Below are positions 20,167 through 30,770 of a DNA stretch of 64,000 nucleotides, piece after piece. The stretch is taken from NCBI GenBank assembly GCA_004431415.1, contig QPMI01000484.1:186001-250000 (forward strand). Direction: 5' to 3'. The notes under the pieces were generated by a model that saw only the letters and a program-made list of their open reading frames with translations, made no database searches and was not told the origin of the DNA. Source of the DNA: Cyanophora paradoxa. Its lineage: Eukaryota; Glaucocystophyceae; Cyanophorales; Cyanophoraceae. Positions within the stretch are counted from its first letter, which is position 1; every line of letters starts with the position of its first letter. The position numbers and the translations under genes were made by a program.

Positions 20167-22529
20167 TTAGGGCGGGAGTGCGAGCGGCCGGCCCGCGAGG
20201 AGGGCGAGGAGAAGGGGTGGGGGGTACAGCCAGGCGAGGGGGGGCCGGAGGGCGCGGGCCCATGGCTCGAGAGCGCAGGCGAGGCGGCAGGGGGCGTGCT
20301 GCGCGGCGCCCGTAAGTAAAGGCGCGGGGACAGGGCGGGGCGCGGGCGCGGGCGGGAGGGGGGCGGCGTGCCTGCAGGTGCACCGCGCCGCTCGGGGAGA
20401 GGGCGAGGCGGAGCCCGCCTGGGGGGGAATGAGAGGCAGAAGGGGACGAGGACGCGGGGACAGGCGAACCGGGGTACAGGGCCGGCCAAACGATGAGGGA
20501 CACGAGGCGGAGGAGGGGTACGGCGGCGGCCGCGCGGGCGGCTGCGGGAGGGGGGGGGGGGGGGGGGGGGCGGGTCGGGGAAGGAAAGGGGGTACCGGGG
20601 AACGAGCGGCGCCGAGCGGACAGGCGCACCGGCCGAGAGGGCGCAGCGGGCGGCGCCGAGAGCGACGTGAAGGAGGGCGAAGGATAGGTAGTAGGCGAGC
20701 TGCGTGTACCCCCCTCAGGGACGTCCCGGGGGCGCGGAAGGACGGGGGTGGGGGAGGGGGGCAAGTACGGTGGTGGGTACGGTGAAAGAGACGACGGTGA
20801 AGACGACGGCTCCCAGGAGGACGGCGTCGAGCCCGGGGCGGGCGCTGTCGACGCGGCGGCGCAGCGGGTTCCACTTCTTCCCTCGGAAGAGCCGCCACAG
20901 CCCCGCCAGGAGCCCCAGCTGCCGGACGCTCAAAAGAAGCGGGGGGCAAGAGGGGGAGGGGGTACGTGCCTGGGCGGCGTAGAGGCGGCGAACGAAGGCG
21001 TAGGCGGCGGCGGTGGGTACGCCATAGAGCCTCGCGGCGTCCGAGGCGATCGCCAGAAGGCCCGAGGCGCCTGTGGCCGCGCCGAGGGCCGCCGACAAGG
21101 CCGGGGGGGGCAGCCAAGGCTGGGGGAGGGATCCGGAGAGGGCCTCCCGCGCGACTGAGGGGGAAGTAGGTGAGGGGTAGAGGGGCTGGGGTGCGGAACC
21201 TATCCGGGCGAGCGCGCACGGGTACAGGCGCGGAGGAGGGAGAGGAAGATGCCGCCCAGGGTACGCGATAGGTCGGCGTTGAGCTTGAAGCCGGCGGGGG
21301 CGCCCATGAGCCACCTGCGCAACCCCGTCAGTTAGGAGGGGCGGAGCGCTGGGGACGCGCGAGAGGCGGCCGCACTCGACGTGGGCAGAGACGGCGCCCT
21401 CCGAAGCGACGGAGAAGGGCGCAAGGCACGCCGCGAGGCTGCGAAGGCTAGCGCTTTAGACGAGCGGCGGAGAGGAGCGAGAGGAACGTTCGCCCAGCGC
21501 TCGCTCACAGGCCGCGTCCCGGGGGGTAGTGGAGGAGGAGAACGGCGGCGGCGGCCCCCAGGGCCGAGTCCAGCGCGAGGGACGCGGCGGCTTCGGCGCG
21601 GCGGATTCTTCGGCGCGCGGGGCACGCGGCGGCGCCCCCGCCCCCGTCCACAGAGGCCGCCGCGAGCCGCTCAAGACGCCCGCAGCAGGAATCCACTGCG
21701 CGCCTGCGTCAGCCGCGAGCGACGCACCGGCGCGAATCGAGAGCGGCGGCGCGAGGCGACCAGCGCACCCAAGGCCAAGTAGGTTCGAAGGAGAGGCGCG
21801 GGTCCCGTCTCGGCCGAGGCGAGCGCGGCGAGGAAGACGAGGAGCCGGCCGAGAAGCGACTTCGACGGCGCCCGGCTCCGCTGTTGTTCTTGTTGTTCGT
21901 GCGCCGTTTTGGGGAGAGGATCGAGCGTCGAGCGGGGGGCGGGCCGATCGCTCTCCCGGCCCTGCAGCGCGGCCTGGACCTCTGCCGCCCGATTCGCCTG
22001 TGCGCATTTGAATTCACGGATGATGCCGAGCGAGCGGGGCCAGCGCACGCATTCGACGGCTGCGGCGAGCTGCGTGTCTGGCGCCTCGTCATCGACGCCC
22101 GAGTGCCAGTAGCGCTGCCTCGCATCGTACGTAACCACAGCGATCTCCTGCCCGTCCTCGCCCATGGCTCGCAGCTCGCCAGCATCGACCCAGGCGCGAA
22201 CGCAGCTCGCCGCTGCGGGCGAATGCGCGTGAGCGGAGCGGTGCGCGACGCGCGTCCGGCGAACCGCGCGAGGGATCGTCTTCAGCCGCCCAGCGTCCGA
22301 GCACGCAGAGGCCGGGCACGGCGATCTGCTGGGCAACCCACTGCGTCTTGCGCTCCGCTTCCTTCGCACGCACAGCGCTCAGCGGACGTTCGGGGGGTTC
22401 GAAGCTCCGCACCTCGAACCCAAGGCCGATCGGGAGCATGCCAAGCACGACTCTCCAGCGGCTCTCGGGGCTGTGCACGCCAACCAGCCACGCCGGCCGG
22501 CCGGGGAGGCCGCGCGGGAGGAGTAGCAT
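20167..22529 (-). CDS. PIG-Q/GPI1, GPI-N-acetylglucosaminyltransferase subunit Q
   Basis: Subunit of the ER complex that transfers GlcNAc to phosphatidylinositol, the first step of GPI-anchor synthesis. Recognised from WLMGAPAGFKLNADLSRTLG (21.3 kb), LFRGKKWNPLRRRVDSA with LLGAVVFTVVSFTVPTTV (20.8-20.9 kb), AYYLSFALLHVALGAARCAL (20.65 kb) and PGGLRLALSPSGAVHLQ (20.4 kb), which follow the order of the GPI1 C-terminal domain. Several segments are hydrophobic, as expected of a multi-pass ER protein. The N-terminal exon reads MLLLPRGLPGRPAWLVGVHS from the ATG at 22529, and a further exon at 21.7-22.2 kb contains EIAVVTYDARQRYWHSGV. The stop TAA is at 20169-20167. It diverges from DPH6 with 41 bp between start codons and converges on uL22. 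Exon borders are manual; the variable N-terminal half is less certain. Confidence 0.8.
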
Positions 22530-22570
22530 CCCTAAGAATTGCGGTGCCCCTGGGACCGAGATCAAATTGG

Positions 22571-25317
22571 ATGGCGCAGGCGCAGTACAACGTCGTGGCG
22601 CTGATATCGGGAGGCAAAGACTCCTGTTTCAACGTCCTGAAGTGCATCGAGTACGGGCATCGGGTCGTCGCGCTCGCGAACCTGCACCCGGCGGAGGAGG
22701 GTCGCGGTGCGCCAGGCGCCAGCGCGGGTCGCGGCGCGGTCGAAGGCTAACGTCTCTACTCGCTCGCGCTTCGCCTGCACCACAGATGAGCTTGACAGCT
22801 TCATGTTCCAGACAGTCGGGCACAACGTGATCGAGGGCCTTGCGCAGTGCTTCGACCTGCCGCTCTTCCGGCGGGCAATCCGCGGCAGCTCGCAGAACCA
22901 ATCGCTCTCGTACGTGCCGACCAAGGAGGACGAGGTCGAGGACCTGTACGAGCTCCTCAAGGATGTCAAGGTGCGCCCCACTTAGCTGCGCCCGCGCCCC
23001 GTCTCGCCCCGCTCTCCTCGCGTTAGCTACGTGCACGTAGAAGCCGCCTGACGCCGCTCGGCGGCCTGTTCCGCAGGCGCGCATGCCCGAGGTCACCGCC
23101 GTCTCTTCGGGCGCCATTCTCTCCGACTACCAGCGGCTGCGCGTCGAGAACGTGTACGCGATTCGATCCGCGGTCTTTCTTCCAATCCTTTCGCTCACGG
23201 GGCGCCCGTGCGCAGGTGCTCGCGGCTGGGCCTGGTCTCGCTGGCGTACCTGTGGCGCTGCGACCAGCCGACGTTACTCCGCGAGATGATCGACGCGGGC
23301 CTCCACGCCGTCCTCATCAAAGTGGCGGCCATGGGCGCGCCCGTCCCGCCCCGCCCCGCCCCGCCCCGCCCCGCGCCCAGAACTGACCGGCGCCCGGCCG
23401 GGCCCGCCGCAGGGCTCGACCCCCGCCGGCACCTCGGCAAGTCTCTCGCCGAGATGTACCCCGAGCTTTGCCGACTGGTGCGCGCGAGATCGCGTACCCC
23501 CCTCGCCTTTCTATCCTGAAGCCGGTACCCCCGCAGAGGGCGCGGTACGGGTGCAACGAGTGCGGGGAGGGCGGGGAGTACGAGACGCTGGTGCTGGATT
23601 CCCCCGTCTTCCGCCGGCGCCTCGTCATCGAGGAGGCGGAGACGATCTCCCACAGCGACGACGCGTTCGCTCCGGTGGCCTTCCTTCGCATCCGCCGCTT
23701 CCGCCTCGAGGAGAAGGAGGGGTACACGCCACTCCCGCCCCCGCTCCCCCCCGCCGCCCCCTCCGCCCCCGCCCCGCCGGCTCCCCCGCCGCCCGCCGAG
23801 GCCCCGCCCTCGCCGGCGCCCATTCGCGTGGCGCGCGCGGGGTACCCCCCTCGGGAGCTGCTCCACGTGGCGGGGATCGCCTCGGAGGGGGGTACCGGCC
23901 CCTCGGCCTCCCCCGGGGAGGAGACGCGCCGGCTCCTGGCCCGCCTGGAGGCGGCCCTGGGGGGGTACGGCGCCTCCCTCTCGGACGCCTACTTCGTTCG
24001 CCTCTACGTGCGCCGCATGGCGGACTTCGCGGCCGTGAACGCCGCGTACGCCCCCTTCTTCCCCTCCTCTCCCCCCTCCCGGTGCGCGCGTACCCCCCTC
24101 CTCCTCCATCCCCCCTTCTGACGGCCCCTCAGTTCCTGCGTAGAGGCGCCCATAGACTGTGCGCTGCGGCTGGAGTGCCTGGCCGTGCGGGGCGGCGGCG
24201 GGGGCGGGGAGGAAGGAGAGGCCCGTCGGGCGCTGCACGTGCAGAGCGTCTCGCGCTGGGCCTCTGCCTGCATCGGGCCCTACAGCCAGGCCAACGTCGT
24301 CGGCTCCACCGTGCACCTCTCGGGGGTACTGGGCCTCGTCCCCGAGACGATGCTGCTGGAGGCCGGCGGGGCCGGTCCGCAGGCGGCGCGCGCGCTCCGC
24401 AACGCGGCGCGCGTCCTCGAGGCGCTGGGCTCGGGCGTCGCCCGCCTGGTCTCATGCGTCGCGTTCGTGGCGGACCGCGGCGCGGCGGCGAGGGAGCAAG
24501 TGCGCGCCGCGGTGGACGCGGTCTTGGAGGAAGAGGGCCTCTCCCCCGTGCGTCCGACCTTCGCGAAGGCCTCATAGCTTTGCTTCTGACGCCTCCACAC
24601 ACGTACAGGGCTCGGCGGCGACGGCGGCGTGGGCGTGGGTGGAGGTGCCGGCGCTGCCCCGGGGCGCCCTCGTCGAGCTCGAGCTCACCGCCGCCGCCGG
24701 CGACGGGCGCGTGGGCGAGCCCGTCCGCGTCTCTGCTTCTTCTTCTTCGTCTTCGGGGGCCGGTGCGCTATGAGAGCTCACGCTTGAGCTTAAACTTGAG
24801 CTTGAGCTTTACCTCTAGATCCCCTAAGCTTAAGCTTTACCTTGGCTTTATTTCGAGCTCACCTCGCACGCCCCGCCCCGCCTCAGGAGCCGCCGCCGGG
24901 CCGCTCCAGACTCGCTCCGCGGCCTGCGCGGCGGGCGGGGCCTCGGGCGCCGCCTTCGTCACCCTCTCCTCTCCGCCCGCCGGGCCCGCGCCCGTGCCTC
25001 CGCCCTCCCCCGCGGCCCTCGCGGCGGCCCTCGCGGGGGCGCTGGCGGCCCTAAGGGGGCCCCTCGCCTCGGCCCTCGCCCCGCCGCCCCCGGAAGGGGA
25101 CGACGCCCCTCCGCCCGTTCCGCCCACGGCCGAGCTTACGTCGGCGCGCCTCTTCTACCTGCCCGGAGCCCTGGGCCCGGACTTGGACCGGGCGGCTCTA
25201 TTTTTAGAGCTGGAGGGGGCGCTGGGGGGGCCCGTCGCCCTGGCGCCGGCGCGCGCCCTCGAGCGCCCGGGGGACCTCTGCTGCCTCAACGCCGCCTTCG
25301 CGCCCGTTAGCAGATAG
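22571..25317 (+). CDS. Diphthine-ammonia ligase DPH6 with C-terminal RidA-like domains
   Basis: Catalyses the last, ATP-dependent amidation of diphthine to diphthamide on elongation factor 2. The N-terminal N-type ATP pyrophosphatase domain begins MAQAQYNVVALISGGKDS; SGGKDS, the P-loop-like motif, is at residues 13-18. It continues KCIEYGHRVVALANLHP, DELDSFMFQTVGHNVIEG, SYVPTKEDEVEDLYELL, VSSGAILSDYQRLRVENV, LGLVSLAYLWRCDQPTLL, YGCNECGEGGEYETLVLDS and HSDDAFAPVAFLRIRR, all in family order. Two RidA/YjgF-like modules follow (ELLHVAGIASEGGTGPSASP at 23.86 kb; SACIGPYSQANVVGSTVHLS at 24.26 kb), as in fungal and plant DPH6. A low-complexity C-terminus ends with TAG at 25317. Introns are GT-AG and several are short; GTGCGC donors are used. 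The 41-bp gap to PIG-Q suggests a shared promoter. Confidence 0.9.
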
Positions 25318-25957
25318 CTGAATTTATTCGAAGCTGCAACATGAGTACTGCGACGAGGGAAAAGGGGCAAGGGGAGAGAAGACGCAGAAAAATTAAAAGA
25401 GGCAACCGAACTTCGTCAAGAAATAGCCGCAGGAAAGGGCCGGGGGGGCGCCGCGGCGGGGGGAAGGGGGGGGGGGGGGGGGGGGGAGGGGGGGGAGGAG
25501 GAGAGAAAGGGGCCCGGGGAAAGGGGGGGGAAACAGACGGGGAGCCTGCAGCTGCGTGGGGGGAGCTTATTCTATGAAAACGAACTCACTCGCAGATCGC
25601 ACGCCTCGCGATCCTACAGCATTGCTAGCAGCCCAAGCTCGAGTCCGCGCTCGAGCTCGTCGAATTCGTCGACGTCTCCAGTGGATGCAGTCCGATGCGC
25701 CGGATGCAGAGTGCGGGCGCGGCGGAAGCTTTAAGATCTAGCTATAGACGCAGATTCAATGCTTGAATTAATATTCGAAAAATGGCTGAAATGGAAACAT
25801 GGTTGCCTAGAAAAATGCTTGAGATTGAATACGAGGTCTAGCTTATAGGTAACAAGCTGTTTAGCTAAAGCACGCTTTCGCATGGGTTCAGAGTGATTAT
25901 GAGGGCGGCGAAGAATTTGATCGAATGCGATCATGACTGATCAAGATTATGATGACT
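25318..25957. other. Intergenic region downstream of DPH6
   Basis: 0.64 kb with a poly-G/purine tract at about 25440-25530 and a shift to more AT-rich sequence from 25730 to 25950. It probably includes the DPH6 3' UTR. No supported gene. Confidence 0.4.
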
Positions 25958-27823
25958 GCACAGCAGAGTATGGGGGGGGTACCCATGGTAGCATTAGTTT
26001 GTATGGGACTGCGGCCCCCCCCCTGACCATTCTGTGCAGTAACCATCAGCGCGCCGGGCGACGCGCTAGCACGCTCGTCGTCCTTAGCTAGGCCTTCCGG
26101 GCAGTGTGAAAGCAGTCCGGCCGACGGGGGCGCTCTGGCTCGGGAGATCGACTTGTAGCTAGTGCGGGTCGGCCGGGCCATCGGGAAGGCGCCCAGCGAC
26201 CAGCTCACCGCATCATTAGTGAGCCTGGCATGCCGCAGACGAGCGGGCGCGCCACGCCCCGCCGCCTCTGGTCCGCTGGACTCTCCGAAAAGGTAACCGC
26301 CGCGCACTGCGAACGAAGGATCGGCGGAAGCTGACCACCGGCGTCGCAGCGCCGACGCAGGACGTTACGAACGTAATGTGCATCTGATGAGAGTCTGCTG
26401 GTGCGCTGGGCTGGTCGCCGCGCGACCGGCCTGACCGACGCCCCCGCCAGGAGGCCGTGCACCAGCCGCGCATCTCGCCGGCGGGGCGCAGGTGCAGTCT
26501 CGCCTAGCATATGCGACTTAGCTAAGCTAACAGTGCTGATCAATGCTCGCAGCGCGCGCCGGGCGCCGCTCCTGGGCCGCCCGCTCTTGGTGGTGGTCGC
26601 CGCCCCTACGGAGTCGCCGTGGTGCGGGCGCGACCTTTTGCGTCCTTTCCTCAGCTTTGTTTTGATGTATACTACATGCAGGCAACCTGGGCGCACGGTG
26701 GGGCTCTTCGGGGCGGGCGTTTCTGGCGGAGAACGCCACCTGGTCCCCCTTCTGGGCCAGATCCCGCTGCTCCCCGTCGCTCTCCGCGTCTCCCTTGGAT
26801 AGCGCATCGTCTAGATGGTTATGTACAATGAATCTACGCGTTTCCCCGCTGCCGCGCCCGCGCCCCCGTCCCAGGATTTGGGTGTCACCACTGCACTGCT
26901 CCAGCAGAGCGCCCTGTGCGCCCAGCACGTCCTAGGGCGGCCGAGATGGATGAAAACATAGTATATTACATAGAAGCACATTCGGGAACGATCCAACGCG
27001 TCCGGGAAGCGCGGGCAAGGGGTCCGAGCCTGACCCCAAGTCCTTGCCACCACCACCGCCAGCCACCGAACGCAGCACGGCGCCCTGCACAGCGTGCGCG
27101 TGGTGCGAAACATAGTTAGTCTTGTGTAGGAACGCAGCTGGCGCGTGGGCTCTGCCGGGATGCGCACCGGAAGCGACCAGCACTGCGGCAGTGGCGGGCA
27201 CCAAGCCAGAACGCGCGGCGGAGCCGCCCTGTGCTCCCGGCGTAAGCTGTTGACACAGCTGATGCCGCCTATGTGCTGCGGGCGACCGGCGAGGTCACAG
27301 GTGACCGGCGGCGGGCGAGCGGGCGGGCGCAGCGGGCGGACGGGACGGACTTCACTCCCGAGAGCGGACGATGGCGCCGATCGTCATGAAGCATGTTCAA
27401 CATCTAAGAACACTGTTGAAGCACGTTAGGCCCACGCAGCAAGAGCGCCCGGGTCGCCGCACCTTCGAGAGCACGCCGCTCGGCGGGCGAGCGGGGCGGG
27501 CGGGCTGTAGCACCGCCAGTGCTGTTTGTATGACCTATGCGTTGCTCCTGATACGCTGGCTGGTAGCCCGGCCGCCGCCGCCGCCATCCGACCTCGCTGG
27601 GCGCGCGACAAAGTCCGAAGTCCGACCCAGACGGACAGGGCTGAGAGCAGACGACCAACTAGAGCTCGACGCGCTACATGGAAAAGCGATGCTCGCCGGA
27701 AGCGCTGATGCAGGGGTTTCACGGCGGACGCTGCCGAAGTTGTTTTTTTCAGCCCACCGGGGGTGCCACTTTTCCCATACAAACTGATGCTACCATGGGT
27801 ACCCCCCCCATACTCTGCTGTGC
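25958..27823. mobile_element. Element with about 51-bp near-identical terminal inverted repeats
   Basis: The left end (25958-26008) begins GCACAGCAGAGTATGGGG. The right end (27773-27823) is its reverse complement with about one mismatch across the roughly 51 bases compared, including GTACCCATGGTAGCAT. The interior is 1.76 kb. Reading frames there are open on both strands because of high GC, but none resembles a known transposase, so I would treat it as a non-autonomous or unclassified DNA element. I see no convincing target-site duplication outside the repeats. The word CTGTGCAGT recurs just inside the left end near 26030. Confidence 0.65.
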
Positions 27824-27896
27824 TGGATTCGAATTCAGGCGGCCAGCAGCGCAGCCTGCAGCCGCCAAAGCACGCGCGCGCACACCGAGGTTATAA

Positions 27897-29755
27897 TTAG
27901 CAACCGTTTAACGAGGCGTCGACGATTTGACAAAAAGCCTTTGCAGCTTGGCGCACCTGGCCGCGGCGGTACGCCGCGAAGGCTTCCCCCAGGCGCCCTT
28001 GGAAGCGGGGAGGGTCATCGAACTGCGTTTCGCGCACGAAGCGCACGATACGGTGGAGCGGGGGGCAGGCCGCCAGCCCAGCGAACAGGGCGAGGAGCTC
28101 GTGCTCGAAGCAGGAGATGACCCGGAGGCGCACGCTCGCGAGGTCCGGGTTGCGCGCCTGGAGCCGACACAGGGCCGGCAGGGCGTCTGCATGCATGCGC
28201 GGGGGCGTCAAGTTCGAGCTGCAGGCAGATCACGATCGTGATTCGAACGCACGGCTCACGAGGGGCACCGCCGCTTCTGACTCGCGGACGCGGTGGCCAT
28301 CGGCAGAGAGGTCGAGCTCGATGCATTTTAGGGACGTCGGCGCGCCTGACGAGCGGATCCGGAGGACCGGAGGCCGGAACGTTAACGATGCGAAGTCAAG
28401 TTTTTTTAATACAGTTAAATTAAATGCAGCGTTGATCATGATGTGCGCACGTCCAAGCCACTCGAAGAAGGCTGGTGACAGCTGCGCATCGTAAATTGCC
28501 AGGCTGCACAACAAAAAAACTCTAATTTCAGCACATGATCAACAGAATCGATGCAAGCTCTCAAAAGATTTTCATTACCTGTCCGCTCCGGCGAAGAGGT
28601 TGTCGGACCAAATTTTGGGCAGGGCACACGACTCCAGCACAACCTGGCAATCGAGGCTGCAGCCGAAGGTCGTGCTAAGAATGTCGCCGGTGGCTGCGGG
28701 GCCGCAGCCGAAGCGGAAGTCTGTGATGCGGGGGAGCGTCGCCTCCACGGCCGGCCGCTTGGCTGCAAGATTCGCGCCAAACAGGAAGAGCTGCCGCGCT
28801 TGGAGCCCGCGCCTGCCGAACTCGACGACGGCCGCCGCCGTGTCCTTCGAGCGGAACGAACGGTCCTCCTCATCGTCGAAGCTTGCCGTACGAATGATTT
28901 CGAGGCGAGGAAACAGCCGCGCGAGCTCCTCCACATCCTCCTTGCCCTTGAACTGGATCGGAAGACCGAGGCACCTCAGCGTCTCGATGGGCGGCAGCTG
29001 CGCATGAGATTTCGCGCTCGCGATCAGAATCCTTGCAATGGGCTAGAGAAAGTTGCTTGGCAATTCAAAATCGAATCACCGTGTCGTGCAGGTCATCAAT
29101 TTCCAGCGGCTTGAAAAGGAGCCCGGAATCGTAGCAAATGCTAATCGCGACAAGGCTGGGAAGCGCGTTGCTGAAGTCCAGATTGGCGAGCTTGAGCGAT
29201 CGGTGCAGGCCCCGATCGCAGCTCCTCAGCGCGATGTTCAGCGAAGCGAGGCTCTTCGGCAGGGCCGGCCACAAATTGCGCATACAGCACCGCGGCTCTT
29301 CGAAAGAATGAAAGACGAAATTTAACTTCAGGTTCTGCAGAGCTTGGTTTTCAGGGGCTTGAAGAAGCGCTGCGGCGTCTGCGATGCTGACAGCGTCGGA
29401 GGGCGGCGCTTCGGGCGCAAACCCTAGGCTTCGAAATGCCTCCGATGCCGCTCGCGCAGCTGCGCGCATTTCCTCGCTTAAAATCGCGCTGGAATTCTCG
29501 CGCTGGACCACGAAGTTCCCTTTCTGGCGACCGACATCTCCGAAAACACTGAGCGCGCAGCGGCGCGCGAAATTTAGAAAAAGACGCATACATGAAGAAG
29601 AGCGCGCGGGCGAGCGCGCACGTGATCTCCAGCTGCGACGTCGACATTTTCTCGAGCTCGAAGATACGTCCTTTCCGTACGCGTGCGCTTACAGCGCTAG
29701 AGCTTCCGAGATCTATACCTTCGAATTCCGGGAGGCAATGCGCATGCACGATCAT
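27897..29755 (-). CDS. Leucine-rich, F-box/LRR-like hypothetical protein (spliced)
   Basis: The coding strand is minus. The exon chain begins around 29755 (IVHAHCLPEFEGIDLG, MSTSQLEITCALARALFF), continues with FGDVGRQKGNFVVQREN, LNIALRSCDRGLHRSLKLAN, LDFSNALPSLVAISICYDSG, then LARLFPRLEIIRTASFDDEE, PRITDFRFGCGPAATGDIL, LKCIELDLSADGHRVRES, and ends with LGEAFAAYRRGQVRQAAKAF and TAG at 27899-27897. The spacing of Leu/Ile/Phe around short strands (LKLNFVF, LASLNIAL, LKLANLDF, LVAISI) suggests irregular leucine-rich repeats. I cannot assign a specific role. The 5' end is duplicated just upstream (see 30050-30320). A start at the internal Met of MSTSQLE (about 29645) is also possible. Confidence 0.5.
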
Positions 29756-30049
29756 GAGAGATCGGACGAGAAGAGAAAATTAAGTGAAGAGAGGGCATTA
29801 TATGGAATTCGAAAGGGGTGATCGAAGTCTAGAGGAGAAGATTATATATAATTAACTCGTAGATCGAGTAGAACGGGAACCTAGCTATATATATATATAG
29901 CGCTAGCGCTTGCATGATCGAGGCGTCTAGAGACTGTACATGTGTCCGGTAATTCACCAAAAAAAAAGAGGCGAATTCGAAGGAATTCTTTGAATTTAGG
30001 AGAAACACGTGCACGTGCACGTAGCGAACTTCGACGGGATGCGCTGCAG

Positions 30050-30320
30050 CTGGAATTCTGGCGCGCTGGACCACGGGTCCCTCATTCTCGCTGCGATCGA
30101 CATCTCCGAAAACACTATAGCTAGTACTGAGCGCGCGGTTGCGCATGCGCGCAGAAATTAGAAAAAGCTTAAGGTGCATGCATGAAGAAGAGCGCGCGAA
30201 CGAGCGCGCACGTGCACGTGATCTCCAGCTGCGACGTCGATCGACGTCAACGTCGATATTTTCTCGAGCTCAGCTAGCTACGTCCTTCAAGGCTTCCCGC
30301 GCGCCTGCAGCGCTAGGGCT
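30050..30320 (-). pseudogene. Decayed duplicate of the 5' end of the LRR-like gene
   Basis: Matches about 29485-29700 with many substitutions and small insertions. Shared words include GACATCTCCGAAAACACT, TGAAGAAGAGCGCGCG, GATCTCCAGCTGCGACGTCG and ATTTTCTCGAGCTC. The Met codon of MSTSQLE is lost (ATA) and extra bases break the frame. It is probably a tandem duplication of about 0.57 kb period that left a non-functional fragment. Confidence 0.65.
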
Positions 30321-30770
30321 TCGTTGCGAAAATTAATTATAAGCGAAGAGAGGGCATTATAATAAAGGAGGGAGTGGGGGAAGTGACCGGGCCGGCCGGT
30401 GCACGTTCAGGGTCTAGAGGGGAAGGTGGAACAAGATCTAGAAGGGGAATTCTAGAGGGGACAATTGCAAGGGATCTAGAGGAGACAATATAGCACATTG
30501 GGCCATCCCCCCCCCCCCCCCCCCCCCCCCCCCCGCACTCACGCACATTAAGAGATAACAGAGCAATCACAAATCAAAGATATAGCAGACAGTCGCAGAA
30601 TACATAATCATAAGGTACAATATATCACGGTAAATTTAAGGGCACGGTCATAAGAACGAGAACTAGCACGAAAAGAAGTAGTAGAAGAGCTGATATTTGA
30701 TTTGAGCACGTGACTCGAAGTGATTGCTATAAATAATGCAGTAACGCCTCCGCAGGCCTCGCCGCGCGGG
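30321..30770. other. Intergenic region 3' of the left soluble-cyclase copy
   Basis: Contains repeated short words (TCTAGAGG, AAGAGAGGGCATTATA, also seen at 29785-29805) and a poly-C run at about 30506-30534. No supported gene. It probably holds the 3' UTR of the minus-strand cyclase gene. Confidence 0.4.

Noticed and set aside
26205-26807. 200-residue minus-strand frame inside the inverted-repeat element
   Set aside because: Overlapped by equally long frames on both strands; shows no transposase signature.
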